Notes under the pieces: generated by a model
Told to the model about the DNA's origin: nothing
The model's database searches: none
Seen by the model: the letters and a program-made list of their open reading frames with translations, nothing else
Shown here: positions 45,971 through 57,162 of the stretch, in pieces
How the letters are laid out: each line of letters opens with the position of its first letter
Position numbering within the stretch: position 1 is the first letter of the stretch
Assembly (NCBI GenBank): GCA_958510875.1
Contig: OY294070.1
Location: forward strand, 116,664,703-116,728,702
Source: Endomychus coccineus
Lineage: Eukaryota > Arthropoda > Insecta > Coleoptera > Endomychidae
DNA length: 64,000 bases
Direction: 5' to 3'
Program-made: the position numbers and the translations under genes

Positions 45971-46405
45971 TGACTACTCTCAGATCTCGGCTACGCGCGT
46001 CTAACGTGTGACGTACCAAAGGGAATTTTCTAGCTACTAAAATATACCCAAAAGCGGTTAGAAGCTAGCTAGCGGCCTATAGTCGAAAACACTTTATTAC
46101 AACTGGCGCCGACCGCACGGGGCATAAAACGGCCCCGAATTAAAAAGATCGAGCTAAAAAGTATAAACTCCAACTGACGCGTAGCGAGCTCCTCGAGGCA
46201 TATGTCAAAATGATTACGTTCGTAGCTAATTACATAGGACGTCTGGCGTTCATGCACTTGTGCTTTAATACAATTCGAACCTTCTTATTTCGATAGGTCA
46301 TGTGAAAATCCCGGAGTCTTAAGCGCTAGAGACTTCTGAGTGTTATAACATTCGTATAAAATTGCGAAATTTCACACTTTTAGAAACTTCAAATTAATTG
46401 ATTTG
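45971..46405. repeat. Repeat module BC, copy 2, with 165-bp extra segment
   Basis: The ends match 32371-32650: TCTCAGATCTCGGCTACGCG at the start and the 46195-46405 block at the end. Between the palindrome halves there are about 165 bp (46010-46170) absent from copy 1. This extra segment contains TTATTACAACTGGCGCCGAC, which looks like an LTR end followed by a TGGCGCC primer site. No second LTR is seen. Confidence 0.7.
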
Positions 46406-47135
46406 ACCCAAGTTTTGATAACGTAAAGTAAGACACACGTTTTAGATTCCACAACCACCCTTGACCAAGATAATTTTTGATATCCCGGTACTAGTGATCA
46501 ACTGAAAATGACAACTGAACTAAACTAATATTTACTCTAGTTTCATGTAAGAATAACTTACAATAAACGCAAATAGAACCAGTAACAGCATAATGAAGTC
46601 CCGTGTGGGAAATTTTTCTTGAGCGTTTCAAACCAAGTGGGTAATTTAAAAATTAATTTACAACCACCATAAGGAAAAATACATAATAGAGCACTTTTAC
46701 TTGGAACTTGGGTAAGTTTAGCAGGCTATGGTTTGACAGATCATTGTTTTATTTACATTTTTTGTCAGACACTGTTTAGATAGAATTTACTTCACTTTTG
46801 TCCGGTGACTATTAAAAGTCCCTCATCATATTTCCAATCATGAATATGCAGATATGATATTCATTTATGGTTCAACAAATTATTCTTGTTATATATTTTC
46901 TAGAATATTCTTTTAATTTGGTTATACTTAGTTCAGTATTGTTAACTTTTTGGGCTACACTTGTCTTGCTACCTCAGCAAAATTTTATCTTGAGTTTTTA
47001 AATACATAAGAACATGGTTGCTTTTCAGCAAAACAGCCCAAGGAGCATACTGAAAAGCAATATTTAAATACGGATCAGTATATGGTTGATATGGTTTAAA
47101 TTAATCCATTAATTATATTCAAGTTCTCGGCAAAT
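46406..47135. other. Spacer, nothing recognised
   Basis: Only a short hairpin (TTGCTTTTCAG with CTGAAAAGCAA, about 47020-47067) was noted. Confidence 0.4.
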
Positions 47136-47139
47136 AGGT

Positions 47140-47335
47140 CACACGAACACATATGCTACCACACACACGACTGTCATCAGAAGATGTATCATTGTGTAAA
47201 ATGGAATTTCTTAAGACTAATTGTATTAGCACAAAGCGTCCTTATCCCAACAATTTCAATGAAGAGTGCCCACGTCACCGAAACGAACTGGAACACGAGT
47301 AATCGAAATTTTAACACATTAATGTCTTAAGTATA
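47140..47335 (-). repeat. Penelope-like end repeat, copy 2
   Basis: The minus strand shows ACACATTAATG-like, CGTGTTCCAGTTCG, ATTGAAATTGTTG, ACAATTAGTC and CATCTTCTGATGACAGTCGTG, the same order as at 21640-21905. CTGATGA complements 47174-47180. The hairpin after it is less clear than in copy 1. Confidence 0.5.
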
Positions 47336-47389
47336 TGAATATGTATCAAGATTCACTGCTTAGCAATTTTCTTATGTTAGGTTATTTTT

Positions 47390-48810
47390 CTATACTTTGA
47401 CTACACGAGAGGGAAACCTATAATATTCGAAGAACATCGTGTGAGCCAGTAGTGAAATGTAGGGAGAGGAGATAGACATTCATATCGAAAGGTTTCACTA
47501 GGTAAAGAGTTCCACATTTCAGCTGTTAAAAAAATTAAGTCTCGTAGGAAGATGTTCGGTGGGTCTCGAGTTTGACAATGAAGGGGTAACTAGTTTGATC
47601 TCATCTAGTCTGCCTATCTGGAATCTCACGTGGTGGAACAACATATGAGATTTTTGATGAACACCGATCATAGAAGTATCTATAGAAAAGGGAGAGATCT
47701 CCAACTTTTCTACGATTTTCTAGAGAGGTTAATGAACTTGTAAATGTGACAACATCATTAAGACGAATATCTCTCTTCTGGATAGAATACAAGAACTCCA
47801 GCGTATGTTTGGGAGTCGAACTACAAATATTTGAACACTACTCCAGGACAGGTCGAACCTGTGTTGTCTAGATTATGAGGTGTAAGAGATGTAAAGTAGC
47901 TCTTGGCACGGAAAAGAAAACCGAGTTATTGTGAAGCGGTTTCCGCAATGTACCACACATCACCATCCCATGAGAGGGTGCTGTTGGTGGTGACCCCGAG
48001 CATGGATATGGAAAACGTCATAGGAATAGCTGTTACTGATACCATCGTATTAGGAATTGTGGGATCTGTCTTCCTGGAGAAGAAGCAAGCTTGAGTTCTG
48101 ATTATAAGATCCCCATTTCAAAATCTTTGCCAAACCTCCATTAATTGAGTCGACCTGTCCCTGTCTCGCTCCTCTGGCTTCATTAGATTGTATGGGGGCT
48201 CTAGATGAGAAAGCGGTATGAAGTGTACCGTCTGCAGAGTTGAGGATGGAACAGGTCACTTTCGGCAGATCGTTTATATGGAGCAGAAACGAAATTGTGC
48301 CCAAAACTGATCTCCGGGAAACATCAGCGTAGACAGCCATCGTTGGAGGACATTCCATCAACCAGCAATCAATAGTAAGCGACAAAGTTGAGGCGGCAAA
48401 TCATTTGACGGAAGTTCCGCAAGAAGGCTTTGATGGCAAACTCGGTCAAATTCTTTGGAGATATCTAAGGCTACAGCTAGAAATTCCCAATGGTTTTCAA
48501 TAGATTCCTGCCATACATGTGTTACGTAGGCAAGTAAGTCTCCTGTTGATATCTGCTGACGAAAGCCATATTGGCGGTAAGTCAAGATTTTGGAGCTCTC
48601 TAGGTATTGGATGAGCTCGATGTTTGTTCTCTATCACTTTTTAGAGATCACAGATAATAGTGCAATAGGTCTATAATTATTTGGAAGGGTATTTTTTCCT
48701 TTTCCTGGAATTGGTTGGACTCTAGCTGTTTCTTTCGAGTGTTCCGCGACCATGTGACCTTGCTGGTTGAGGTTTTGTTCAGAAGCTTTGGTATGAGATG
48801 TACCCTACCT
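47390..48810 (-). pseudogene. CR1-like family B: RT palm to 3' end
   Basis: Downward from 48810 the minus strand encodes the RT entry (a PIPGKGK block), then YRQYGFRQQISTGDLLAYVTHVWQ and VALDISKEFDRVCH with a catalytic Asp (frame 48585-48358). Frame 48385-48050 follows with SVLGTISFLLHINDL, where the usual PQGSVLGP is altered, and ADGTLHTAFSSRAPIQSNEARG, where FADD is degraded to SADG. The C-terminal blocks (DIRLNDVVTFTSSL, DLSLFYRYF) lie at 47792-47600, then the shared 3' UTR to 47390. Many frameshifts. Confidence 0.8.
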
Positions 48811-48814
48811 GGTA

Positions 48815-49560
48815 TTTAACATTTCCTGCCCTTTCAGCATCCTCGAAGTGTACCTGACATTGATCGTCCTCCAATATACCAAGTCTTCGTAGACGCTGGT
48901 TTGAACCGCCGTATCATGTAGATAGAGTGATCAGAGTATCTAGGTTTAACCAGTTTTGCTGTAGAAATATCTCAGGTATTGTTTCCGGAGGGTTCATAAT
49001 AAACACATTAGAGTGTTCAAGATGTTATGGCCATTTCAGCTGTGCTTGCAAATACACTGAGCACCGGTTTTTGTCATATACGTTTTGAGCGGCATCCTCC
49101 CTGACTTGAGAGTCAGCTGCTTCATTTCATTCAATGCACGAATGGCCAAGTATTCAGATTAGAGTCACGTTGTTCTTGTTGCCCGGGCACGAGAGAGCTA
49201 CTTGACAGTACCATATCGTTCTTGAAAAGCATAAGCATAAGCATCGAGACTAATAGAAAGTTCAGTCTGCGGGTTTGCAACGTTATATTCTGCCTGCAAG
49301 ATTCAACTCCTAGAGGAGTCTTGTGTGAACCAAGATATGTTAGATTAATTCCGGAACCATTCATCTCTATTAGTTCAGGAAAGATGTCGTTGCAGGGAAG
49401 TTTGACGTTGGTGGTTATAATATCTTATATCCTCTCCAGAATGTGACTTTCTAGGTCTCCTAGCAGCTTATTTGAGCGTGCTAGCTGCCTGGTAGCGGCT
49501 ACTTGCATAAGCCCGTATGTTGCTCATCTGGAATTTCTTCCGCAATATTTATGAAGAAAA
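48815..49560 (-). pseudogene. RNase H and C-terminal part of an R1/Jockey-like element
   Basis: The minus frame 49364-49131 and its neighbours contain GSHKTPLGVES (an altered TDGSK motif of RNase H) and a broken IWIPGH-like block (SEYLAIRALNEMKQL in a shifted frame). Near 48930-48860 RLRRLGILEDDQCQVHFEDAE matches the C-terminal region of these elements. It overlaps no RT of the same kind. The join to CR1-like family B at about 48812 is a truncation point. Confidence 0.45.
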
Positions 49561-49799
49561 GGTAAGTCAAGTAGAATTCTTATAGCAGCCGCTGGTGTTG
49601 AGCACATGACTTAGATAATGGTCTGGCATGCTTGTCTTTCTTAGCTAGTGAGCTTAACTAATATCACCATACGTTATAGCATCGGTATATTTTCTACATA
49701 TGCGCTTGCATGCTCATAGAGACCCTCTCGCCATGTCAGTTTCTATCTAAGGTTACTCTCTGTTGTTTAGCCTTTCAAATTCATGTTGATATCTCATAC

Positions 49800-50100
49800 T
49801 ATGAAATTTAAACATGGCATCATTTCACTAGGTAGAATCAATCTCATCCACAGCTTTGCAGATGATGGTGCACTTAATACCGCTTTCTCTTCTGGAGCCC
49901 CTATACCATCCAATTGAGCGAGAGGAGCGAGACAGGGACATGTTGACGCAAGGATGGCAAATATTTTGAAATAGGGATTTGATAATTTAGTAGAATATAA
50001 TGCAACCAAAGCTCAAACTTGCATCTTCTCCAGGAAGGCGGACAGTAGGTACAACTATTCCCATGAAGTCTTCCTCAACCATCCCATTTCGGATGTCACA
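49800..50100 (+). pseudogene. CR1-like family fragment D, RT palm
   Basis: The plus strand reads HSFADDGALNTAFSSGAPIPSN, then ARGARQGHVDARMANILK, then TCIFSRKADS. These are the FADD palm block and following sequence seen at 48300-48080 in family B, with FADD intact here. Only about 100 codons are present, with one stop. Confidence 0.7.
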
Positions 50101-50193
50101 TACCACATTTTATCTATAAATGCTAAATGTTGCCTCGATTTTTGAAAATTGACCTGTTTTTGTCTAATTTGGTGGACTAAATTGGTTCATATA

Positions 50194-51681
50194 CTACACA
50201 CAACGTCAAAAGTCTTGGACCCCCTATATATCAAAAGATTCGATTGAGTCCGATTAGTTTTCTTACTGTGATAAAAAGTAATATGTATTTAAGGTATAAA
50301 AAAGACAAAAAAGAGATGTCAATAATGAATCCTGACTTTATTATCAATGTTTTGACAGCAGTGGTTGTGAAAGCATATTCAGCCAAGTGACCAGTGCATT
50401 AATTTCTTTTGATTTTTTGGATATCATGCCTGGTCGTGAAATTTTTGCGTTTAATGGAGCAAGAATTACTGCTTTACACGATGGAGGGCACTCTAATCAT
50501 CAGATCTCTGAAATGTTGGGCATTCCTAGATCATCTGTTGTACGAATGGTTCACAGGATCACAGGTACCAAGAATTCGATACAGTGGAAAACAGACCACG
50601 TAGTGGACGTCCTCGAGTGTCTAACGAAAAGGAAGATCGTTATTTGGTGCAATATGCTCGCGGACACAGCACAGCTTCAGCTTCAGCTCTCAGAAGCCAC
50701 TTCCAGCGTACGTTTCGTCGTGTTATATCGACTCCCATAGTTCGAAGAAGACTCCATCATGCAAATTGACGTGCTAGAAGAACATTACGGGTCCCCACTC
50801 TACTTCCAATACATCGTGCAGCCCGTCTCCAATGGGCGCTAGAGCACAGGGGTTGGCTTTTGCAGCAGTGGAGGTGGGTATCATTCACAGACGAAACAAG
50901 AATTGGACTGGTGAGTGATGATAATCGGCAAAGAGTCTGGAGAGAACCAGGTCGTCAACAGCGACTTAATTTTCCTCGGGAAGTTGCACCCTATCAAGGG
51001 GGTACCGTAATGTTTTTGGGGAGGAATAGTGTTTAACCGCCGCACCTCATTAATCCACAATCCACAGAATATGATCAGCCAAATTTACGTCGAACCGGTT
51101 ATTACGCCCATTATCTATCCCATACGTAAAGAATTAAGCGAAAATTTTGTGTTTATGGACGACAACGCCCGACCACATAGTGCAAGAAGGACATAGTGCA
51201 AGAAAGACATATCAACAGATTGGATTGGCCAGCCAACTCGCCGAATATGAATCCGATTGAAAACATGTGAGATTACATAAGTAGAGCCATTCACAATCGA
51301 ATTAACCCACCTCAGACTGCAGATGAGTTAGTCGTCGCGGCGGTAGAGGAACGGAACAATATTTCACAAGACACTATAAGCCGTTTGCTTATTTCAATGG
51401 ACAGACCTGTCAACATGTTATTCCAACGTGGAGGAGGTCATACCGACTATTAGTCAGTGTACAACATGTTTCATTACTTTTTTTATTCAATAATTTTTTA
51501 CAACAAATTCACACATTTCTTACTTTTCAATTTTCTAAGTATCCCAGTTTGTGTAAAATAATCCTTCCATAAGAAATAGATTAAACAAATAATATACTTT
51601 GATGAATATCTTTTGTTTTTCTAACACAACATTTCTTTAACAAGACTGAATGGGGGTCCAAGGCTTTTGACGTTGTGTGTA
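50194..51681 (+). mobile_element. Tc1-like DNA transposon
   Basis: The left end ACACACAACGTCAAAAGTCTT (complete to GGACCCC) is matched in reverse complement at 51650-51681 (GGGGTCCAAGGCTTTTGACG). TA dinucleotides flank both sides. The length of 1.49 kb and one transposase gene are standard for Tc1. The ends differ by one base in length, so the terminal base is uncertain. Confidence 0.85.
50426..51453 (+). pseudogene. Tc1-like transposase, frameshifted
   Basis: Start MPGREIFAFNGARI at 50426. The first HTH includes GHSNHQISEMLGIPRSSVVRMV, and then a one-base shift near 50558 leads to VENRPRSGRPRVS (GRPR linker). The catalytic residues are visible in three frames: VSFTDETR near 50880, FMDDNARPHSAR near 51155, and NMNPIENM near 51250. 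Further shifts occur near 51020 and at a 16-bp tandem duplication, 51175-51206. Ends ...HTDY before TAG 51451. All three acidic residues survive but the frame does not. Confidence 0.85.
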
Positions 51682-51689
51682 TAAAAGAA

Positions 51690-52400
51690 CGAAAACAAGG
51701 TTTGCCATAGAGTTTCGACGACATTCAACTGGACCAAATTTCAGTCAACTATGTTAGCAACTTGAGTCAGGAATATATTCTTCATAATTCCCTATCCGTT
51801 GAAATGTAACCAGGGATCTAGTTATTCACAGTTTCTGTGTTAGGTTAGGTTTGCAGTATCGTAGACATTTATTTATATGTTATAGGATTTACGATTCGAG
51901 TTGAAAATGGAAAGGAAATTTTGGGAAGATTGTTCTCTAATGGAACGTAACATGGTGGCGAGTCACGGTATTACAGTGTGCTGCGATTTCACAAAGAACC
52001 TTTTCTCCCCATTATCTTCCCGATGCTGTTTAATTGCGTACAACGGTAAGATCGCAATATTACGAATGTGTGTTACACGAGGTTTCCGGCGTTTGCTTTT
52101 GACATTTGTTATTAAATGCCCACATGTGGTCAGATAGCTATTTTAGATTATGTGCAACTAAATGTAAATTCTCCCACAATTCCTCCATTTGAATTATTGC
52201 ATGCGATGTACCTTGCGGACTGCTGTTTGTTTCATTTCATATTTTATCGATATTAATCAGGGAAATGCAATGTTAAGTAACTTACTAGTTATCAGTATTC
52301 GCACTAGAGCTATTAATGTATTTAATTTATAGTTCACAATACACCGAACAATAAGAAAATTATTCTAGATGACATAAATATAATAAGAGAGCACTCCTCC
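51690..52400. other. Spacer, nothing recognised
   Basis: The frame 51901-52137 has no recognised domain. A TTAGGTTAGG pair lies near 51841. Confidence 0.4.
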
Positions 52401-52409
52401 AAATGTGAA

Positions 52410-52770
52410 TGAACCACATATCATTTAATCCAGTCAAATTAGACATCATTGGTGAACGAAATGTTGGGGATAGTAGCCAAACTTATTTCATTGGGTCAGA
52501 GAGGTATGTAGGAACATTTTTGAACAATATGCCCCCTTTTTTTGTGGGGCTGTATGCCAAAAATGCAGTTGTTTACATTTTTTTGCCCATTTTCAAAGGT
52601 TTTGAAGTGTAGCTTATTTAGTTTACGTCTGAGATGAAAATGATGTATGTAAAAATTGTTGGTAATTTTATAAGCTACAAAATCTCGCCAAGGACAAATT
52701 TTGGGCCATTAATAATTTTCCGCTATTGATGGAAAATTGTAAACAGAAATGTGAACAAAATGTGTAATTT
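52410..52770 (+). repeat. 350-bp dispersed repeat, copy 1
   Basis: It contains GATGTTGGGGATAGTAGCC-like sequence, a TTTGTGGGGCTGTATGCCAA block and the end GAAAATTGTAAACAGAAATG. A reverse-complement copy lies at 54735-55065. Neither has a recognised protein. Confidence 0.75.
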
Positions 52771-52789
52771 AAATAATGCCAACTGAACA

Positions 52790-53590
52790 TTTTTGGTCAT
52801 TAATAATTTTTCGTTAACTTCCATATCTGGACTCTTTCGGAATGTACAATATTGTTCCACACATTTTCTGGGATTCATGTCTGTAATGGTTTCTAATGAG
52901 CATGATACTAACACCATTATCTTGATATCAATCAGTAGAATGGAATGCTTCCGTGATGCCAATACTCTCCAAGTCAGTATGAGAGAAATAAACAACACTA
53001 CTTTGAATTTGTCATCTCAGAATTCTGGAAGAGTCACTTGGTAGAACAAATCTGAGATTGTCATGGGACTAAAAATGCTGAACATTGATATTGTGTTCAA
53101 AGTTATCTCTTCAGATTACCTTATATGGCACGGAAAAGTGAATTTTGAATTTAATAAGCTGACGAAAAAACCAACAACTACGGACTGTGGAGGTGATATA
53201 TATACCTGTCTTTTCACAAGAATTGGAACTTTTTGTGAATAATAGTACCGCTAAGAGAGTTGGCAAAGAAGAACAAAGCCACTTTTGATGTGAATACCCG
53301 GCCAAAAGTTTCCTCCCTTTTATGTGGATCATGCTATAATATTAAACACCCGAAGGTCATGAAAAAATGAGTGATGAAAGATATCGGAATAGCTGAATCA
53401 AGGTACATGATCGAATGAAATTGGCGGTAGCTTCATGAGTTTCCATCACTTCAAAACAAGTTTCACCTGGGAGGCTCTCAATATTGATAATTCTATTCTT
53501 TAGATACGCAATCCTCATGGCACTGAACTTATTTCACATCAACTTGAAATTGTTTCGAGACAAGGCTTGACAATCGAATCACACTTTGTT
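52790..53590. other. Spacer, nothing recognised
   Basis: Opposed frames near 52723-53044 and a minus frame 53111-53332 have no recognised domain. Confidence 0.4.
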
Positions 53591-53599
53591 GGTTGATGA

Positions 53600-54405
53600 G
53601 ACATGAGGTTGTTGTATTGCAGGAAATGGAGAAACAGGCCAGACGGAAATCCACCTGTCGTTCTCGGGGAATGTGTGGCAGAACTAATGATTTTCTGCAG
53701 CATTTCATACAAACTTTGTGATTTGTTTCCTACCAGCTGGAAGACAGCTGGATTGGAACCAATTCCAAAAAAAGGGGAGAAGACCATTCCCAATGATTAT
53801 AGACCCATAACACTATTATATGTGATCTGTAAAGTGATGAAGAAAGCAATCAACATCGATCTCATTCAATACCTAGACAGCTCCAAACTCGTGAATGACC
53901 GGCAGTATTGAATTCGTCAGCAGAGATCAACAGGAGACTGACTTGCCTACGTAACAGAAGTACGGCAGAGATTTATCAAGAAATATGGGTAATACCAGCT
54001 ACTGCATATGTCTCCAAGGCTTTGATCGAGCCTGGCACCCAGGCCTCCTGGGGAAACTTCCGTCATTTAGTTTTCCTCCTCAACTTTGTCTCATACTATC
54101 GAGTTTTCTCTGAGATAAATCACTCCTTATGGTGGTTAACGGAGCAACATCTGATGCAATGGCTATTGATGCTGGTGTTCCACAGACATCTGCCTTTGCA
54201 CCATCTTTGTTTCTTCTCCATATCAACGTTCCGTTACAAGTGACCAACCATCTGTCCCGTCCAAAGATTTGCAGATGATGATTTCATATTGCTTTCTCGA
54301 CTGGAGCCCCTAAACCATCTAATGAAGCCAGAGGTGTGAGACGGACAGGTTGACGCAATTAACGGAAATCTGGAAACCACTTCGGAATGAAGAGCTGATA
54401 ATCTT
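53600..54405 (+). pseudogene. CR1-like family C: RT fragment
   Basis: The plus strand reads an RT entry RPDGNPPVVLGECVAEL, then FPTSWKTAGLEPIPKKGEKT and NDYRPITLLYVICKVMKKAI (frame 53603-53911). It passes through a stop (TGA at 53909) into IRQQRSTGDLLAYVTE. Later blocks are broken by many frameshifts, ending near 54405 with an INGNLE-like stretch. The order and residues match family B on the opposite strand. It is truncated by the R1-like tail at about 54405. Confidence 0.8.
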
Positions 54406-54780
54406 ATCATCATGCACTGAGGTCACTTAGTTGGGCCTATTGTGCACCCTGTGGTCAGAAGTCTATTCTATTCTAGCAGGTTTGTGGCTCGCCAGAAATC
54501 CAGAATATTGCCAGTGCTGGCCTCTTCTGGGTGCAGTTTTAATTCTCCGAAGTGTCGGTGGCTGAGGGATGCTAATGGTGGGTATTCCAACAGGATGTGG
54601 GATGCAGTTTCTTCCACCTCTCTGCACTTGCTACATATTGGGTCATCTGTGATCCCCATACTGTGAAGGTGTTTGTTAAGACGACAGTGACTGGTTAGGA
54701 TTCCAGTAATCTCTCTGATGTCCCTTCTGCTAAGATTTTGTTCACATTTCTGTTCACAATTTTCCATCAATAGCGGAAAA
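54405..54780 (-). pseudogene. R1/Jockey-like C-terminal fragment and 3' end, copy 3
   Basis: The minus frame 54770-54468 reads SRRDIREITGILTSHCRLNK, then HLHSMGITDDPICSKCREVE and ETASHILLEYPP. This is the C-terminal zinc-like region, with the last Cys replaced by Tyr. The 3' UTR AATAGAATAGACTTCTGACC, CACAATAGGCCCAACTAAGT and GATGATAAG follow. The same region occurs at 33824-33552 in a different family member. Confidence 0.75.
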
Positions 54781-55065
54781 TTATTATCGGCTCAAAATTT
54801 GTTCTTGGCAGGGTTTTGTAGGTCATTTTCATCTCTGACGTAAACTAACTAAACAACACTTCAAAAAGAGCGAAAACCACCCAAAAATCTGAACAATTGC
54901 ATTTTTGGCAAACAACCCCACAAAAGAACAGGGGTTTGCATATTGTGCAAAAATTCTCCTACATTCCTCCCGGACCAAACGAAAAAGGCTTCGCTGCTAT
55001 CCCCATCATTTCTGGAATCAAGTGATTTTTTGTCTAGTTTTACTGAACATATGATAATTTTGAGT
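54735..55065 (-). repeat. 350-bp dispersed repeat, copy 2 (inverted)
   Basis: Reverse complement of 52410-52770. The shared edge GAAAATTGTGAACAGAAATG continues here directly into the R1-like C-terminal frame. In copy 1 it continues into unrelated sequence. Confidence 0.75.
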
Positions 55066-55087
55066 GTGCCTTTTTTACTTTCGTCAC

Positions 55088-55580
55088 TACGAAAGCAAGG
55101 TGAAAAGTCACTGAAAAATAGAATAGATGGCGCCACAATCGGAAATTCCATGTGACATTTGTCATATACCATCTTTAACTCGAATATATTAGAATTTTCA
55201 GACCGATATGTCATTCCGTTCTGTTTTGACACCCATCGAAAGTAAGCAACCTTCAGATTTTTGTAAACATGGAAAAGTCTTGATTGAACATTTATCCTTG
55301 CGTGGAAAGAATATAACGCAAACCAAAGCATCGCTTTTCACCATCGATAGGAACGATTCACAAGTGGCTTACTGATTTTCGTTGTGGTAGTATGACCACA
55401 AAGAACGCCGAACGTTCTGGTCGTCCAATTGAGGTTACAACGCCAGAAATTGTCGATAAAATCCATGGTACGATATTGGACGATCGGCGATGGACTATAT
55501 AAACAATCGAGAAATTAGAGTACTAAAATCTCAACGATGAACAGAGGAACGTTTTAGTCCTAATTATTCTAAAATGATCG
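55088..55580 (+). pseudogene. Mariner copy 2, 5' part only
   Basis: The terminus TACGAAAGCAAGGTGAAAAG matches the start of the larger mariner (TACGAGGGCAAGGTGAGAAG at 56731). A short leader and ATG at 55274 follow, then broken N-terminal HTH sequence (SLRGKNITQTKA) and homology to the AERSG block. It fades near 55560 after an ILDDRRW-like stretch. The C-terminal half is missing. Confidence 0.75.
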
Positions 55581-56730
55581 TAAGATGGTGATGAAAAATT
55601 TGGTTGACAATATTCCATTTTCAGAAACAATTCTACATTTTCCTCGAGCGGTAATTTAGACTAATCCAGTATTTTATCTCAATATGGACCACAAACCAGC
55701 GGATGACTAAAAAAAATGAATAATGGATGGATGTATATGAATATTATATCAAATCAGCAGATTTAACTTTGCGTTAATGGGTAGAGCCGATCCATGTACG
55801 AATCGTACAGATAAATCTTTAAGCACCACTTGTCCAAAAAGGATTTTGATTCGTTGCGAATTTATCATTAGCTAAATTTCAAGTTGAAATGGGCGAAACC
55901 CGATGTGTGACAACTATCATTAATATAATAATGCAGGTCGAGTTTGAGTCAGCGGTCTTTTGTCTTACAAAGAAGAAAAGCAAAGCAGTATAGCGAGTTG
56001 TATCTGACAGATAATATGCGAAGCGCGTAAGCCGTAACTCGCGATAGAAGCACAGTTATACATTGATTTGAGAAGTTTCAATATCTCGTAACTATCTGGC
56101 AGGATATAACTACACGCCTGTTTCTACTCACTAAGGAGTGAGGATTTCGTAGGACCAGTGTAATTTTGATTGCAATAACATAAATTTTATGTTGAATTAA
56201 AAACACTTGTTAATTATAAAATCTGTATTACTATCAACAAGCTTCTAACTACAATACTGAACAGAATGGTAGTCTTTAGACATTTTTGCTATAACTAGAT
56301 TGTCGTACCTAATATTCAATGTTACTGTTTTGATGGCTACTAGATACTATTGGCTGGGGTAGTTTTCTCTCACCGTTTCTAGCATCATCTTATACTTTAA
56401 GTACGCTCGTACTTAACAACGTCCATTTATTCTCATCTTTGTCGAATCTCGCTCGAACATATTAAATCACCATAAAGCGTTGATTTAAACGCAATCTATA
56501 TATAGAAACATGCCAAAAACCGTGCATAAGCGTTGCGAAAATGGTACAAAGATGTGAGTTACTGGAAAGGTGGAGAGTACTAAAATTGGTACGTGGCACT
56601 TGACGAGTCAAATCCGCAGATCGAATATTCCCGCAGTCTATCCGATGGGTGATGGCCAGCTGATGCTCTATATTCACTTCCCACACTAAAAAAAACTGAC
56701 TAAGCAATAATCGATAAAATGCACGTTATG
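55581..56730. other. Spacer, nothing recognised
   Basis: The minus frame 56462-56707 is unassigned. No repeat partner was found. Confidence 0.35.
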
Positions 56731-56903
56731 TACGAGGGCAAGGTGAGAAGTCCCTGAAAAATATAACAGGCGGTGCCACAATTGAAAATCTCATGTGTTG
56801 TACCATCTTTAATTAGAACGCGTTGAAATTTTCAGATTGATATGTCATTCAGTTCTGTTTTGACACCCATCGAAAGCAAAGAATCTTGAAGATTTTTGTA
56901 AAC

Positions 56904-57162
56904 ATGGAAAAAAGTGAATTCCGCGTCTTGATGAAACACTATTTTTTGCGTGGAAAAAACATTACGCGAGCCGAAGCATTGTTTGTTAAATATTGAAGGG
57001 ACTCCTCACCATCGACTGGAACGATTCACAAGTGGTTTACTAATTTTCCATGTGTTAGTATGATCACAAAGTACGCCGAACGTTCTGGCCGTCTAGTTGA
57101 GGTTACAACGCCAGAAATCGTTGATAAAATCCATGATATGATATTGCACGATTTGCGAGTTA
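56904..57162 (+). pseudogene. Mariner transposase, N-terminal part
   Basis: MEKSEFRVLMKHYFLRGKNI begins the HTH region. A TGA at 56994-56996 replaces a conserved codon. The KWFTNF block and AERSGRLVEVTTPEIVDKIH follow, up to a DLR sequence at 57159, where the Harbinger-like element enters. The matching C-terminal part begins at 59353. The homologue in copy 2 (55088) continues past the insertion site uninterrupted. Confidence 0.85.

Noticed and set aside
56462..56707. An 81-codon minus-strand gene between the two mariner copies
   Set aside because: No motif, no homologous neighbour and length within chance expectation.
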